Assembly (NCBI GenBank): GCA_030673805.1
Contig: DAOVIH010000015.1
Location: forward strand, 1-18,161
Reading direction: 5' to 3'
Length of the DNA stretch: 18,161 bases
From: Candidatus Bathyarchaeota archaeon
GTDB taxonomy: Archaea > Thermoproteota > Bathyarchaeia > Bathyarchaeales > Bathycorpusculaceae
The notes under the pieces are model-generated. The model was not told where the DNA came from. It saw only the letters and a list, made by a program, of their open reading frames with translations, and searched no databases. Shown here in pieces: positions 6,634 to 13,234 of the stretch. The first letter of the stretch is position 1; the number at the start of each line of letters is the position of its first letter. Made by a program: the position numbers and the translations under genes.

Positions 6634-6793
6634 GCATATTTCCATTTTGGTTTATTTCTTTTTTGGGTGTAAGCTAAATTCTCGTATGCTTGTGTTGAGT
6701 TGCGAGTTTAAAAACCCATTTCTTCGTTTTAGCGAACTCTCAGTCACTTCTTTAAGGTAACAGCTAGGCCTCTAGAGTCTAAAAACAAGGGGA

Positions 6794-7660
6794 CTACCAG
6801 TCAGTGTAGTAACCTACAATTGTGTAGTTCTTTGGTGGTAAACCTGCCTTTGAGGTCCAGTATTGAATCCCAACATGGATTTCTACGACTTCGTCTGTTT
6901 GGGGTTCAATGAAGATTAACCCGTTATCTGTAGTGTTGAAACAGTTTAGGGCGTGGCTGCTAAGATCTGGAAAACGTATTACTGTGTAACCACATTCATA
7001 GCCTGATTTTAGAGCATTTTCTCTGAAATCAGTCGCGAAATCTGTGCAGGTATAGCTCTCTTCCAAGTACCGGTTTTGGTTGGTTTGATCTGACATCAAG
7101 AATTGTATAGCCTCCTCATAGGTTGGATCTTTTATACTTGGGGTGCTGTTCACCATGGTTGTTGCCAATACTACTATGAGAAGGGTCGTTAGGACGAGAC
7201 TAGAGTGCTTTTTAAATGCTCTTCCAAGAACTTCTGTTCCTCTTCTTTTGAGTCTTGTGAGTTTTCTTTCTAGTCCCCGTTGAGGATGTTCCTTTAGGTT
7301 TGTTCTCCAGTATCTTTCGTAACCCCGCCAGCTTTGGGGCGGGATCTGGTCAATTTTTTTCCGTAGGAATATATGGTTTAGTAGCCCCAAGAGAGCGAAG
7401 GCTATGCAATAGTATCGTACCATCCAGGTTGTGAACAGGCTTGTCAAGACCGCGATTCCATAAAAGGGTGTAAGTAATACCACCCACATTAGCTCAAGTA
7501 GGTTTGTCGCCTGCATTAGTACCAAAATGAAGGGCGCTATAAGTACTAGAAAGGCGATGAGCCACAGGGGATTTCTTTTGTAAAGGTGTTTTGAAAGCTG
7601 GAATAGTCCATAATAGACTAGGATTATGGAGGCTATAACTAGAAGATATGCCGCCCACAA
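6794..7660 (-). CDS. Membrane protein with transglutaminase-like C-terminal domain, 288 aa
   Basis: The N-terminal half has four hydrophobic helices (about residues 3-20, 32-50, 54-78 and 82-99). A basic loop (100-152) and a fifth helix (153-171) follow. The C-terminal domain (about 175-288) has the layout of a transglutaminase/papain-like fold: Cys205 in YTCTDFATDFRENA at the head of a helix, His236 in LSSHALNCF, and an acidic residue in FIEPQTDE (E252 or D256). This fits a Cys-His-Asp type protease, amidase or cross-linking site. After an odd number of helices the domain probably faces outside. The start is TTG 7660, because a TGA lies just upstream in frame and no other start precedes the first helix. 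The substrate is unknown. Confidence 0.75.
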   Translation of the reverse strand: MWAAYLLVIASIILVYYGLFQLSKHLYKRNPLWLIAFLVLIAPFILVLMQATNLLELMWVVLLTPFYGIAVLTSLFTTWMVRYYCIAFALLGLLNHIFLRKKIDQIPPQSWRGYERYWRTNLKEHPQRGLERKLTRLKRRGTEVLGRAFKKHSSLVLTTLLIVVLATTMVNSTPSIKDPTYEEAIQFLMSDQTNQNRYLEESYTCTDFATDFRENALKSGYECGYTVIRFPDLSSHALNCFNTTDNGLIFIEPQTDEVVEIHVGIQYWTSKAGLPPKNYTIVGYYTDW

Positions 7661-7777
7661 GCTTGATTCTCATCCTGTTTTGGTGGTCACTTTGGTGGGA
7701 CCTTGATCAGAAAATAGTGTATTACTCTCTCTTTTTTGGTTTTTGGTGTTGGGGATTGATGAAATAAGCTTTCAGAT

Positions 7778-8383
7778 TTATTCACTGAGGGAAAGTAGGG
7801 TTTCTCTGAAGTCTTTTTTTATTTTTTGTCGTCTTTGTAATTCTTGGTCTGACATGGCGAGGATTTCAGCATATTCTTGTACGGTTTGTTTTGCGAGGAA
7901 GTCTACTTCGTTCAGTTCGGCTATGGCGTCTTCGTATTTTCCTGATCCGCAGCAATTTTCGAGTTGGCCTGAAAGATCGACGAGCCTAGACACTTTCTCT
8001 TCTTCTATGATTAGTTTGAACCCTATCTTGTTTAGGGCTTTTAGGACTGTTGTCCTCTGTTCTGTAGCCATTTCTTTGTTTCGGAAAGCTTTTCCGACAC
8101 TACACACAAAGGTTTCAGCGGTGGCTCTGTAGTAGCTTTCTATGATGTGGCCTACTCGTACTTCCTTTGACACTTCGACTAGATCTGCTTTCAAGAGCTT
8201 TTTAATGTGGTGATAGACTGCTTGGGGGGTGAGGTTCAGTTCTCCCGCTATTTGACTAACTGTCATCTCTTTGACCCGCAACAGAAAGATTATTTTTCTT
8301 CTGGTTCGATCGCCTAGGAGTTGGAAGGCGTCTGGGTCTTTTATTGCTTTAATATGTTTTAATTGGATCGCCAAAGTAAGCAT
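7778..8383 (-). CDS. ArsR-type winged-helix transcriptional regulator, 201 aa
   Basis: A winged helix-turn-helix domain occupies about residues 15-90: FQLLGDRTRRKIIFLL (helix 1), MTVSQIAGELNLTPQAVYHH followed by IKKLL (turn and recognition helix), then a wing VRVGHIIESYYRAT. The remaining 110 residues are helical and acidic, with paired C144 and C145 (ENCCGSG) and charged segments that may form a dimerisation or ligand domain. It likely binds DNA as a dimer and could control itself and a divergent gene at 8478. The ATG at 8383 has no SD, and AT-rich TATA candidates lie at several distances. An alternative start is TTG 8374, which would be in leaderless position relative to TTTTTATA. The ligand is unknown; the Cys pair could respond to metal or redox state. 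Confidence 0.85.
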   Translation of the reverse strand: MLTLAIQLKHIKAIKDPDAFQLLGDRTRRKIIFLLRVKEMTVSQIAGELNLTPQAVYHHIKKLLKADLVEVSKEVRVGHIIESYYRATAETFVCSVGKAFRNKEMATEQRTTVLKALNKIGFKLIIEEEKVSRLVDLSGQLENCCGSGKYEDAIAELNEVDFLAKQTVQEYAEILAMSDQELQRRQKIKKDFRETLLSLSE

Positions 8384-8477
8384 TGTTTGATTAAGTATAA
8401 AAACATTTTTCTATTAAAACAAAAACTTTATTAACTATAATTATTTTAGTATTAAAGCGAACATTTGGATAAGTAAA
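8384..8477. promoter_or_regulatory. AT-rich divergent promoter region with TATTAA motifs
   Basis: This gap between the ArsR gene and the plus-strand frame holds three related motifs (CTATTAAAAC, CTTTATTAAC, GTATTAAAG). The last two are partly inverted relative to each other. TTAGTATT (8446-8453) is 28 bases before ATG 8478. This is a plausible operator and promoter region for the regulator, without a recognised consensus. Confidence 0.35.
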
Positions 8478-8708
8478 ATGGTGATTAACATGTTTTGGAA
8501 AAACCAAACAAATTGCCCCTGCCCGGAAACAAAAAACAGCAAAAAAGGCTACTGTACCCCAACAAAATTATCCAACAATCAAAACCAACCTGCTTTGCTC
8601 TCCTCCCTATCAAAAAACCGACACGCCGACTTACCGAGGCATCAGATAGAAATCCGACGCAAGAAATCAGTAGCCCTCATCCACGCACGCTACAACACTT
8701 TCCGCTGA
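8478..8708 (+). CDS. Possible small Cys-containing protein divergent from the ArsR gene, 76 aa
   Basis: The frame begins at ATG 8478, with TTAGTATT about 28 bases upstream. A second start, ATG 8490, has GGTGAT just before it. The product has a TNCPCPETK and GYC cluster (three Cys) near the N-terminus, then a polar Asn/Gln-rich and basic end (IEIRRKKSVALIHARYN). It resembles no family I know, and a different frame (8495-8788) is open over the same bases. The position opposite a regulator supports a regulated gene. The composition is also compatible with non-coding DNA or a decayed gene. The stretch 8709-8841 shows only the upstream region of the next gene. Confidence 0.3.
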   Translation: MVINMFWKNQTNCPCPETKNSKKGYCTPTKLSNNQNQPALLSSLSKNRHADLPRHQIEIRRKKSVALIHARYNTFR

Positions 8709-8841
8709 ACACCAAAAATAAACAATTCAATCTCCATCTAGTCCAGTTCTCATCTTATGTTGTAAGGGCATCTCCAAAGGCTCAATAATTTCATCCTTGA
8801 CAATCATGACCATCAGCATACTTCTTGAGGTGAGGTGAATT

Positions 8842-9000
8842 ATGAAGAAATGGAGATGCATCATGATCGATCATCATGAGGATGTAGGTAAAATGATTGA
8901 GATTTGGCAGGGGAACGGTTGGCGACTCCACACCTACTCATGTGCTCAACTGCGGGGTTCACACATCAACCACTACCTGCTTTTTGAGAGAGAAGAATAG
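8842..9000 (+). CDS. DUF4177-like small protein, 52 aa
   Basis: ATG 8842 follows a strong SD (GAGGTGAGGTGA, spacing about 3-8) and opens 52 codons ending at TAG 8998-9000. The product starts MKKWRCIMI, continues to IWQGNGWRLHTYSC, and ends INHYLLFEREE. That is a strand, a helix, a Gly-Trp turn, a strand and a final strand ending in charged residues. It matches the DUF4177 pattern, in which an opening W-x-C/Y-x-V strand, a 'GW.L' turn and a closing '.FER' strand are typical. These small proteins are of unknown function. The next 200 bases (9001-9200) contain no gene I can support. Confidence 0.65.
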   Translation: MKKWRCIMIDHHEDVGKMIEIWQGNGWRLHTYSCAQLRGSHINHYLLFEREE

Positions 9001-9200
9001 CTTATATTTTCTGTTAAAAATTCCCTCATTTATTTTGCATGCTAGTTCCGATTACCTCGCCCATGTAACCTCGGTTAAGGCCTCTGGAAATGAACTGGAT
9101 CCGCCCTCAATACAGAATCTGCAATTAACACGAAGATCTTTAGTCGGGTATCTTACCAAGATATGAGAAAATCAAAAAAATAAAAGATGAGTTGTAGCTT

Positions 9201-9674
9201 TCAGGAGAAGAATGAAACGAAGCGGTTTTCCTTCTTTTTATTTGTTTTTAGAAGCATGCAATCTAGGCTTTTTTCGCAGGTGATGCATCCGTCGGGTATC
9301 GGTTGTCCCTTTGGTTTGGTTGCCAAGTAACCAAAACCCAAGTGGCATCCATCTATTGGTGTTGGTTCTTGTTTGGGTGGTTCTGGGGGTGTTGGTTCTT
9401 GTTTGGGTGGTTCTGGGGGTGTTGGTTCTTGTTTGGGTGGTTCTGGGGGTGTGGTTTCTACTTCAGTTAGGCATTGGGGGCATCCGAATGTTTGACGGAT
9501 TTTTTCGGTGTTTGCAAATTCTATCATTAGGGGAGTGTTGAAGACAGATTCACATTCGGAGTTCTTGCAGGTGTAATTTTGATTGTTTCCCTCATTTTTG
9601 TTCTGAGGGCTTTCGCTAAATTTTGATTTTGAAGTTTGTGTTTTTGTAGTTCGTTTAAGGCTGAGGAATCCCAA
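9201..9674 (-). CDS. Zinc-ribbon and Cys-motif protein joined by a Pro-rich repeat linker, 157 aa
   Basis: Three parts are visible. After a polar N-terminus, residues 34-72 hold a zinc-ribbon-like set (C36-x4-C41, then C65-x2-C68). Residues 75-105 are exactly three copies of the ten-residue unit PPEPPKQEPT, a stiff extended linker. The end (108-141) has C110, then IPDGCITCEKSLDCM (C130, C133, C139) with HLGFGYLATKPK, a compact metal-binding motif I associate with archaeal small proteins. The start is TTG 9674, supported by GGTGAG six bases upstream. The protein is cytoplasmic, with no membrane segment. It may bridge two partners through the linker. The function is unknown, and only the metal-binding modules are inferred with any confidence. 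Confidence 0.7.
   Translation of the reverse strand: MGFLSLKRTTKTQTSKSKFSESPQNKNEGNNQNYTCKNSECESVFNTPLMIEFANTEKIRQTFGCPQCLTEVETTPPEPPKQEPTPPEPPKQEPTPPEPPKQEPTPIDGCHLGFGYLATKPKGQPIPDGCITCEKSLDCMLLKTNKKKENRFVSFFS
9361..9450. repeat. Three perfect 30-bp tandem repeats inside the 9201-9674 gene
   Basis: The unit GTTGGTTCTTGTTTGGGTGG plus ten further bases occurs at 9361-9390, 9391-9420 and 9421-9450 with no difference among copies. Each encodes ten residues (PPEPPKQEPT), so copy-number changes keep the frame. Perfect identity indicates recent expansion or conversion. Confidence 0.9.
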
Positions 9675-9885
9675 TTATGTCTCACCACTTAATATGTATC
9701 ATGTCGTAATATTTAATAGTGTATTCTATTGTTTGGCACATATCCAATTTCGACACATAAAAAATAGGTGCTCCCATCTTAGAGACACTTACGTAGGAAG
9801 TTCAAGAAAAAAGTCTTATTAAAGAAAAACACAAACCCTGCTCTAGGGGTAATCTAGAGTCAAATATCTTAGCTTTGAAGTAGCG

Positions 9886-10380
9886 GTGATACTTCTAATA
9901 TTTTTCACCGGTTTCATTTTGGTGAATGTGGTGAATGCTACAGAAGTTGAGACCGTGGAAGTAGGTCCTAGGGCACAATCCTCGATCGGCTTCAATCTGG
10001 ATAGCGGAGACCGCTTTTCAGCCTTGCTAAACCTGACAGGTGGCATCGGGGACGACATCAATTTATGGGTAACTGACCCAGAAGCGAACATAATTGTTGA
10101 TTTGGGCAGAGTATCCAAAGAAGGATCGATTGAATTCATTGCGGACCAGGACGGCACCTATATACTGTTTTTTGATAATACTTTCTCTTCTTCAAGTGGA
10201 AAAACTGTTACCTTGACATATGAAGTAAGCCAACCTTTTTGGGATTTAGACTCATATAATCTCTTTTTAGTATTCTTCGCTATAGCGCTCTCGGTGTTGG
10301 TCGTTTTAGTTCTCTTCTTCTTATCTTATTGGAAACATAGGCGCTCTTGGAAAAAATATGAACGCGTAAGACTCTATTGA
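9886..10380 (+). CDS. Secreted or membrane protein with beta-sandwich domain and C-terminal helix, 164 aa
   Basis: The N-terminal 18 residues (ILLIFFTGFILVNVVNA) are a signal-peptide core ending in a small-residue cleavage site. Residues 20-115 form a beta-rich domain with the order of a GOLD or pre-peptidase-like sandwich: SSIGFNLDSGDRFSALLNL, INLWVTDPEANIIV, GSIEFIADQDGTYILFFDN, GKTVTLTYEV. A single transmembrane helix (about 125-147) and a basic cytoplasmic tail with aromatic residues follow. It is therefore a type I membrane protein with a small outer domain. The first usable start is GTG 9886, which leaves the signal peptide without its normal basic start. The in-frame codons just upstream would encode RVKYLSFE, so the true start may be non-standard. 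Confidence 0.65.
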   Translation: MILLIFFTGFILVNVVNATEVETVEVGPRAQSSIGFNLDSGDRFSALLNLTGGIGDDINLWVTDPEANIIVDLGRVSKEGSIEFIADQDGTYILFFDNTFSSSSGKTVTLTYEVSQPFWDLDSYNLFLVFFAIALSVLVVLVLFFLSYWKHRRSWKKYERVRLY

Positions 10381-10658
10381 ACAACTTCCACCTCTAATCG
10401 CAGGAGACTTTGTAGATTTTTACCTTTTCAAACAAAACCATGTCCTGCTTATCTCTCACGTACTCTCTAGGGTTGGCTTTGCTTTTTATAAATGTCAACA
10501 AGCAAGCATCGGTTGAGATTCTATAATTAGCTTCCGGGTAGGCCTATCATCGTTGTCTCCCACTACTGTAGTTTTCAGTTAATACTGGGTGGGCTAAAAA
10601 AAGGGTGAGGTGTTGGATGCAAAATAATTACTTTTCGAAACACTACCAGACAATTTGG
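10381..10658. other. Gene-free stretch
   Basis: No reading frame with an SD or recognisable product is seen on either strand, nor any RNA gene. A TTTTATAAATG at about 10480-10490 resembles a TATA box but is followed by only a 12-codon frame. Confidence 0.4.
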
Positions 10659-10742
10659 TTACATGTGTGTCTTTTTGTGTTCCATTAGTTCTTCTTTGGT
10701 TTTGAATGTGGCTCCACATTTTGGACATTTTAGTTCTTCCAA
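10659..10742 (-). CDS. Single C2H2 zinc-finger micro-protein, 27 aa
   Basis: TTG 10742 opens 27 codons ending in TAA (10659-10661). The peptide is almost exactly one classical zinc finger: CPKC, twelve residues including a Phe and a Leu in hydrophobic-core places (GATFKTKEELME), then HKKTH. The spacing C-x2-C-x12-H-x3-H is perfect. An SD (AGGGGA, CCCC at 10749-10752 on the plus strand) lies six bases before TTG, and an A/T-rich TATA-like stretch lies about 45 bases upstream. Single-finger micro-proteins are known in archaea as nucleic-acid or protein binders. Its neighbour upstream on the same strand is a DNA-binding regulator, 70 bases away. Confidence 0.65.
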   Translation of the reverse strand: MEELKCPKCGATFKTKEELMEHKKTHM

Positions 10743-10811
10743 ATTAATCCCCTTTACAACGATGGGTGTGCTGGTTTTTTAAGGTTGCTTTTGAGAAGTG
10801 TGGGTTCTGGG

Positions 10812-11204
10812 TTAACAGATAAGATCCATGCATAGTTCGCAGTCTTTTGTTGCGTTTGGGTCAAGCCGTTTGTGGGTTTCACATAGGAGACCTTTTTTCC
10901 GGATGGTTTTGCAGAAGATACATATCTTCAATCTGGTGGCTTGTTTTGAGCCTTTTTTAGTTATGAGGACTGCAATCGCTTCCACAATGTTTTGGAGTTG
11001 TTTGTCTTCGCTTAGGTTGAAGGCGGTTCCTCTGTTTTTGCGCAGGTAGTTGCTCACCGCTGCTTGGGTGACTCCTAGAAGGTTAGCAATCTGTGTTTGT
11101 TTTAAGCCGTGTTGGTTGTTTAGTTCAGAGGCGACGGCTCCTCGGATGACTGGTAAGACTATTTTAACTCCTAGTTCGCAAGGCATCAACGTCTTCTTTA
11201 CCAC
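10812..11204 (-). CDS. HTH transcriptional regulator with C-terminal zinc-binding domain, about 124-130 aa
   Basis: An Xre/LacI-like helix-turn-helix is clear at about residues 34-56 (LKQTQIANLLGVTQAAVSNY followed by LR). The segment before it (MPCELGVKIVLPVIRGAVAS) is the usual opening of an archaeal HTH family (COG2522-like). The C-terminal part has C95-x2-C98, C108, H111, C122-x2-C125 and C130, a zinc ribbon. The GTG at 11204 gives 130 residues, but ATG 11186 matches the family's usual beginning better. The gene diverges from the small-protein/Hsp20/DsrE operon across a 90-base region with two TATA boxes, so it is a candidate regulator of that operon. Its effector is unknown. Confidence 0.85.
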   Translation of the reverse strand: MVKKTLMPCELGVKIVLPVIRGAVASELNNQHGLKQTQIANLLGVTQAAVSNYLRKNRGTAFNLSEDKQLQNIVEAIAVLITKKGSKQATRLKICIFCKTIRKKGLLCETHKRLDPNATKDCELCMDLIC

Positions 11205-11234
11205 CTTGATTTATTGGGGTGTTTAGTAGAAAAC

Positions 11235-11258
11235 GTTATATAAGTATTGTTATATAAC
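11235..11258. promoter_or_regulatory. Paired TATA boxes of the divergent HTH and Hsp20 transcripts
   Basis: GTTATATAAG (11235-11244) and GTTATATAAC (11249-11258) are near-identical direct copies, and the second is a perfect palindrome. Read leftward, the first would start the regulator mRNA near 11214. Read rightward, the second would start the operon mRNA near 11279, just before its AGGGGGT site. Their closeness implies that the two transcripts compete for TBP or share a regulator. Confidence 0.55.
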
Positions 11259-11301
11259 TATATCTATATTATGTTTGGTTTGAAGGGGGTAACAAGAAAC
11301 G

Positions 11302-11580
11302 ATTACAGAACAAGAAACATCCAGCCAAAGGCGACCCGAAAAAGTCGACCAGAACCTAGGCTTGGCCTGTTCAGGCTCCTTCCAAATATTCTTCTTAAAA
11401 CCTGACGAAGAGCGAAGCGTTGAAGTAGTTGAAACCCAAAAGATCCTCATCAACGAGTTAACAGAACACCTGCAACATGGCGAATCAGTCTTCCTAACCT
11501 GTAAACCTGAAAAGCCCACCCGAGACTTTGTCGCCATGGTTCAAGATCTGAACAAACCGTTGTATATCATCCACATATAG
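11302..11580 (+). CDS. Small uncharacterised protein at the head of the Hsp20 operon, about 92 aa
   Basis: The frame is open from TAA 11287-11289 to TAG 11578-11580. The C-terminal part, FQIFFLKPDEERSVEVVE followed by ILINELTEHLQHGESVFLTC and ending PLYIIHI, is a compact alternating strand and helix pattern with acidic and hydrophobic periodicity, so it looks coding. No ATG, GTG or TTG exists before TTG 11362, which lacks an SD and would cut the first strand. However, AGGGGGTAA (11284-11292) is correctly spaced for ACG 11299 or ATT 11302, and the TATA box fits an mRNA start near 11279. I therefore propose a rare non-AUG start, with TTG 11362 (72 aa) as the fallback. The Hsp20 start follows 40 bases later. 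The family is not recognised. Confidence 0.55.
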   Translation: MTEQETSSQRRPEKVDQNLGLACSGSFQIFFLKPDEERSVEVVETQKILINELTEHLQHGESVFLTCKPEKPTRDFVAMVQDLNKPLYIIHI

Positions 11581-11620
11581 CAAACAACAGAACATCTTAA
11601 GAACCGCAAGAGGAGGTGAC

Positions 11621-12193
11621 ATGCAAATGGGAACTGAGAAAGAGGAAAAAAGTAGCCCAAAAAAGGTTCCGGTGAAAGAAAAAGAAAGCCAAAAACCCAA
11701 AGCGAAAGAACCTCAATCAAGTTTGGTTGTCCATCGGCCCCTAGATCTTTGGCGCGATTTTGAAGGCCTTTTTGAAGGCTTCAGAAAAGACTTTTATGAT
11801 CTATTCTGGCCAACCTGGCCTTCGGAAAGATGGCTCGAACCAGTGTTCCCAAGGCTTCCCAGCAAAGAGGTTAGGGTTCCAACAATAGATTTAGAGGATT
11901 GTGGCAAAGACTTCTTGTTAACAGCTGAGATGCCCGGTTTCAAAAAACAAGATATAAACATTCAAGTGACCCAGGATTCAGTGGAAATAGAAGCTCAAGT
12001 AGGTTGGGAATACGACGACAAGACCCAAAAGTACATCTGCAAAGAGAGAGACTGCAAGTCTTTTTATAGAATGACCAGTCTACCAGAAGAAGTAAACGTT
12101 GACAAAGTTGGTGCAAACCTCAAAGATGGGGTTCTAGAATTGGTTTTGCCCAAGAAGACCCCTACGAAAAAGAAAAAGATTACTATACCATAA
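11621..12193 (+). CDS. Hsp20 / alpha-crystallin small heat-shock protein, 190 aa
   Basis: This is an ATP-independent holdase that binds unfolding proteins in large oligomers. The alpha-crystallin domain spans about residues 86-178: VRVPTIDLEDCGKDFLLTAEM opens it, PGFKKQDINIQV follows, and the hallmark GVLELVLPKK is at 170-179. The C-terminal I-x-I motif, used for oligomer contacts, is I187-T-I189. The N-terminus has a highly charged Lys/Glu stretch (3-32) and then an aromatic segment (DLWRDFEGLFEGFRKDFYDL). At 190 residues it is longer than the usual 140-170 because of this charged extension. Cys94, Cys140 and Cys145 are present. GGAGGTGA lies directly before ATG 11621; a second ATG at 11627 is also possible. 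It is probably co-transcribed with its neighbours. Confidence 0.93.
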   Translation: MQMGTEKEEKSSPKKVPVKEKESQKPKAKEPQSSLVVHRPLDLWRDFEGLFEGFRKDFYDLFWPTWPSERWLEPVFPRLPSKEVRVPTIDLEDCGKDFLLTAEMPGFKKQDINIQVTQDSVEIEAQVGWEYDDKTQKYICKERDCKSFYRMTSLPEEVNVDKVGANLKDGVLELVLPKKTPTKKKKITIP

Positions 12194-12241
12194 ATACGTA
12201 CAGTTCGAAAACATAAAAAGTGGTGGGAGGTGAACTATGAT

Positions 12242-12664
12242 TTGAGTAACACGACCAAAAAATTAGCTTTAGTTGTTCAGAGCGGAACCATAGACAAGCT
12301 TTATTGCGCTTTCATCTTGGCTTCAACGGCGGTTGCGATGAACTGGGAGGCCCATCTGTACTTCACTTTTTGGGGCTTGAACATGCTCATGAAGGGCGCT
12401 ATGGAGAAAGCTGGATTGCCGGCTGAATACAAGCATTTGGAACCAGAAATGAAAAAGAACCTGGAACGAATGAAGTATCCAACACCATACCAGATGCTTA
12501 AAAACCTGAAAGCGTCTGGCCTGTCTAAAGTGTACGCTTGCACCCCAACTATGGAGATGTTCGGAGCTGAAAAAGAAAACTTGATCCCCGAAGTTGACAA
12601 GTTGGTTGGAGCCGCGACATTTCTCAATATTGCTGCTGAAGCTGATGTGCAACTATTCATTTAA
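12242..12664 (+). CDS. DsrE/DsrF-like family protein, 140 aa
   Basis: This is a DsrE/peroxiredoxin-like family protein of the sulfur-relay fold. Features are the opening strand LALVVQSGTIDKLYCAFILA, AVAMNWEAHLYFTFWGLNML (the family's 'FFTFWGL' signature), a lysine-rich middle with helices, then SGLSKVYACTPTMEMFG with a single conserved-position cysteine. It ends in a helix and the strand ADVQLFI. Members transfer sulfur or act in thiol metabolism; many archaeal ones are uncharacterised. The start is unusual. GGAGG (12226-12230) points to ATG 12237, which is in another frame and stops after one codon, while the in-frame choices are TTG 12242 or GTG 12230 (inside the SD). It follows Hsp20 by 48 bases, suggesting a stress or redox operon. 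Confidence 0.85.
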   Translation: MSNTTKKLALVVQSGTIDKLYCAFILASTAVAMNWEAHLYFTFWGLNMLMKGAMEKAGLPAEYKHLEPEMKKNLERMKYPTPYQMLKNLKASGLSKVYACTPTMEMFGAEKENLIPEVDKLVGAATFLNIAAEADVQLFI

Positions 12665-13055
12665 CCACCCATCGAGTTTTCCATTTTTTTTCTCTGTTTT
12701 TCTTAGTAGTTTGGACGATTGGATAGCCAATTACTCGGAAAGTCAGTAAGCCGAGCATAACAACCCGCGAATTCGGTGTCATTGGCAAGCTGTCTCAGAA
12801 TTGGTTGAAGCGAAGAAAACAGAGCCAATCAGGCAAACTCGTGATCGTCTGATGACTAAGCCCCTTTTTGTAGATGAGTCAAAACACTGGTTTTCAAGAT
12901 CTAGGTTTTCTGAACTTAACGCCGGCAAAAGTGTCTCTTCAAGATTCTGATAACCCAAAGTGTCTCTGTAAATTTGCGTTTTCGGCTTAAACTTTCTTTT
13001 TATTAGGCCACCCACAGAAACCTTTGGTATCAAAATCCTTCGGAGCAAAGCAGTT
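12665..13055. other. Gene-free stretch before the Cys-rich small gene
   Basis: The first 50 bases are T-rich (TTTTTTTCTCTGTTTTTCTT), a plausible archaeal termination signal for the Hsp20/DsrE transcript. TTTTTATTA at about 12997-13005 is a TATA-like box positioned for the next gene. A minus-strand frame covers 12779-13048 but has a TTG start without an SD and no recognisable product. No RNA gene is seen. Confidence 0.45.
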
Positions 13056-13229
13056 TTGGCAGACTACTGTTTAAACCGGCCCTGCAACGTATGCGGAAGA
13101 CGCATAACAGGCACAAACTATCATTGTTCAAACTGCAAAATGTGTGTGTGCTTATATTGCGGCACCAGCTTCATACTAAAAAACGCCAAGTACCCAGTTT
13201 GTCCACGGTGTGGAGAAACAATCAAATAG
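13056..13229 (+). CDS. Cys-rich zinc-binding protein, 57 aa
   Basis: TTG 13056 opens 57 codons ending in TAG (13227-13229). Cysteines occur as C5, C10-x2-C13, C24-x2-C27, C30-x-C32-x2-C35 and C49-x2-C52 (PCNVCGRR, YHCSNCKMCVCLYCGTSF, PVCPRCGE). This allows two zinc sites of a ribbon or RING-like type. A GGAG lies about 11 bases before the TTG, and a TATA-like stretch is about 55 bases upstream, giving a plausible mRNA start near 13026. The gene converges with the membrane protein at 13235, its stop only five bases from the other. Function is unknown beyond likely metal-dependent binding. Confidence 0.65.
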   Translation: MADYCLNRPCNVCGRRITGTNYHCSNCKMCVCLYCGTSFILKNAKYPVCPRCGETIK

Positions 13230-13234
13230 CCACT

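Noticed and set aside
8495..8788. 97-codon plus-strand frame
   Set aside because: Overlaps the 8478-8708 frame, has no SD, and its composition is Pro/Lys/Gln-rich without domain features.
9040..9130. Possible tRNA or attachment site
   Set aside because: No B-box-like GGTTCGA sequence, no acceptor stem, and no integrase nearby.
8897..9166. 89-codon plus-strand frame
   Set aside because: Runs through the DUF4177-like gene in another frame and lacks an SD; the tail after 9000 has no recognisable domain.
12840..12915. Possible box C/D guide RNA (TGATGA and CTGA motifs)
   Set aside because: The internal D' and C' boxes are not in the right order or spacing, so the match is what chance gives.
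12779..13048. Minus-strand frame of 89 codons
   Set aside because: TTG start without an SD, no recognisable pattern, and it covers the promoter of the Cys-rich gene on the other strand.
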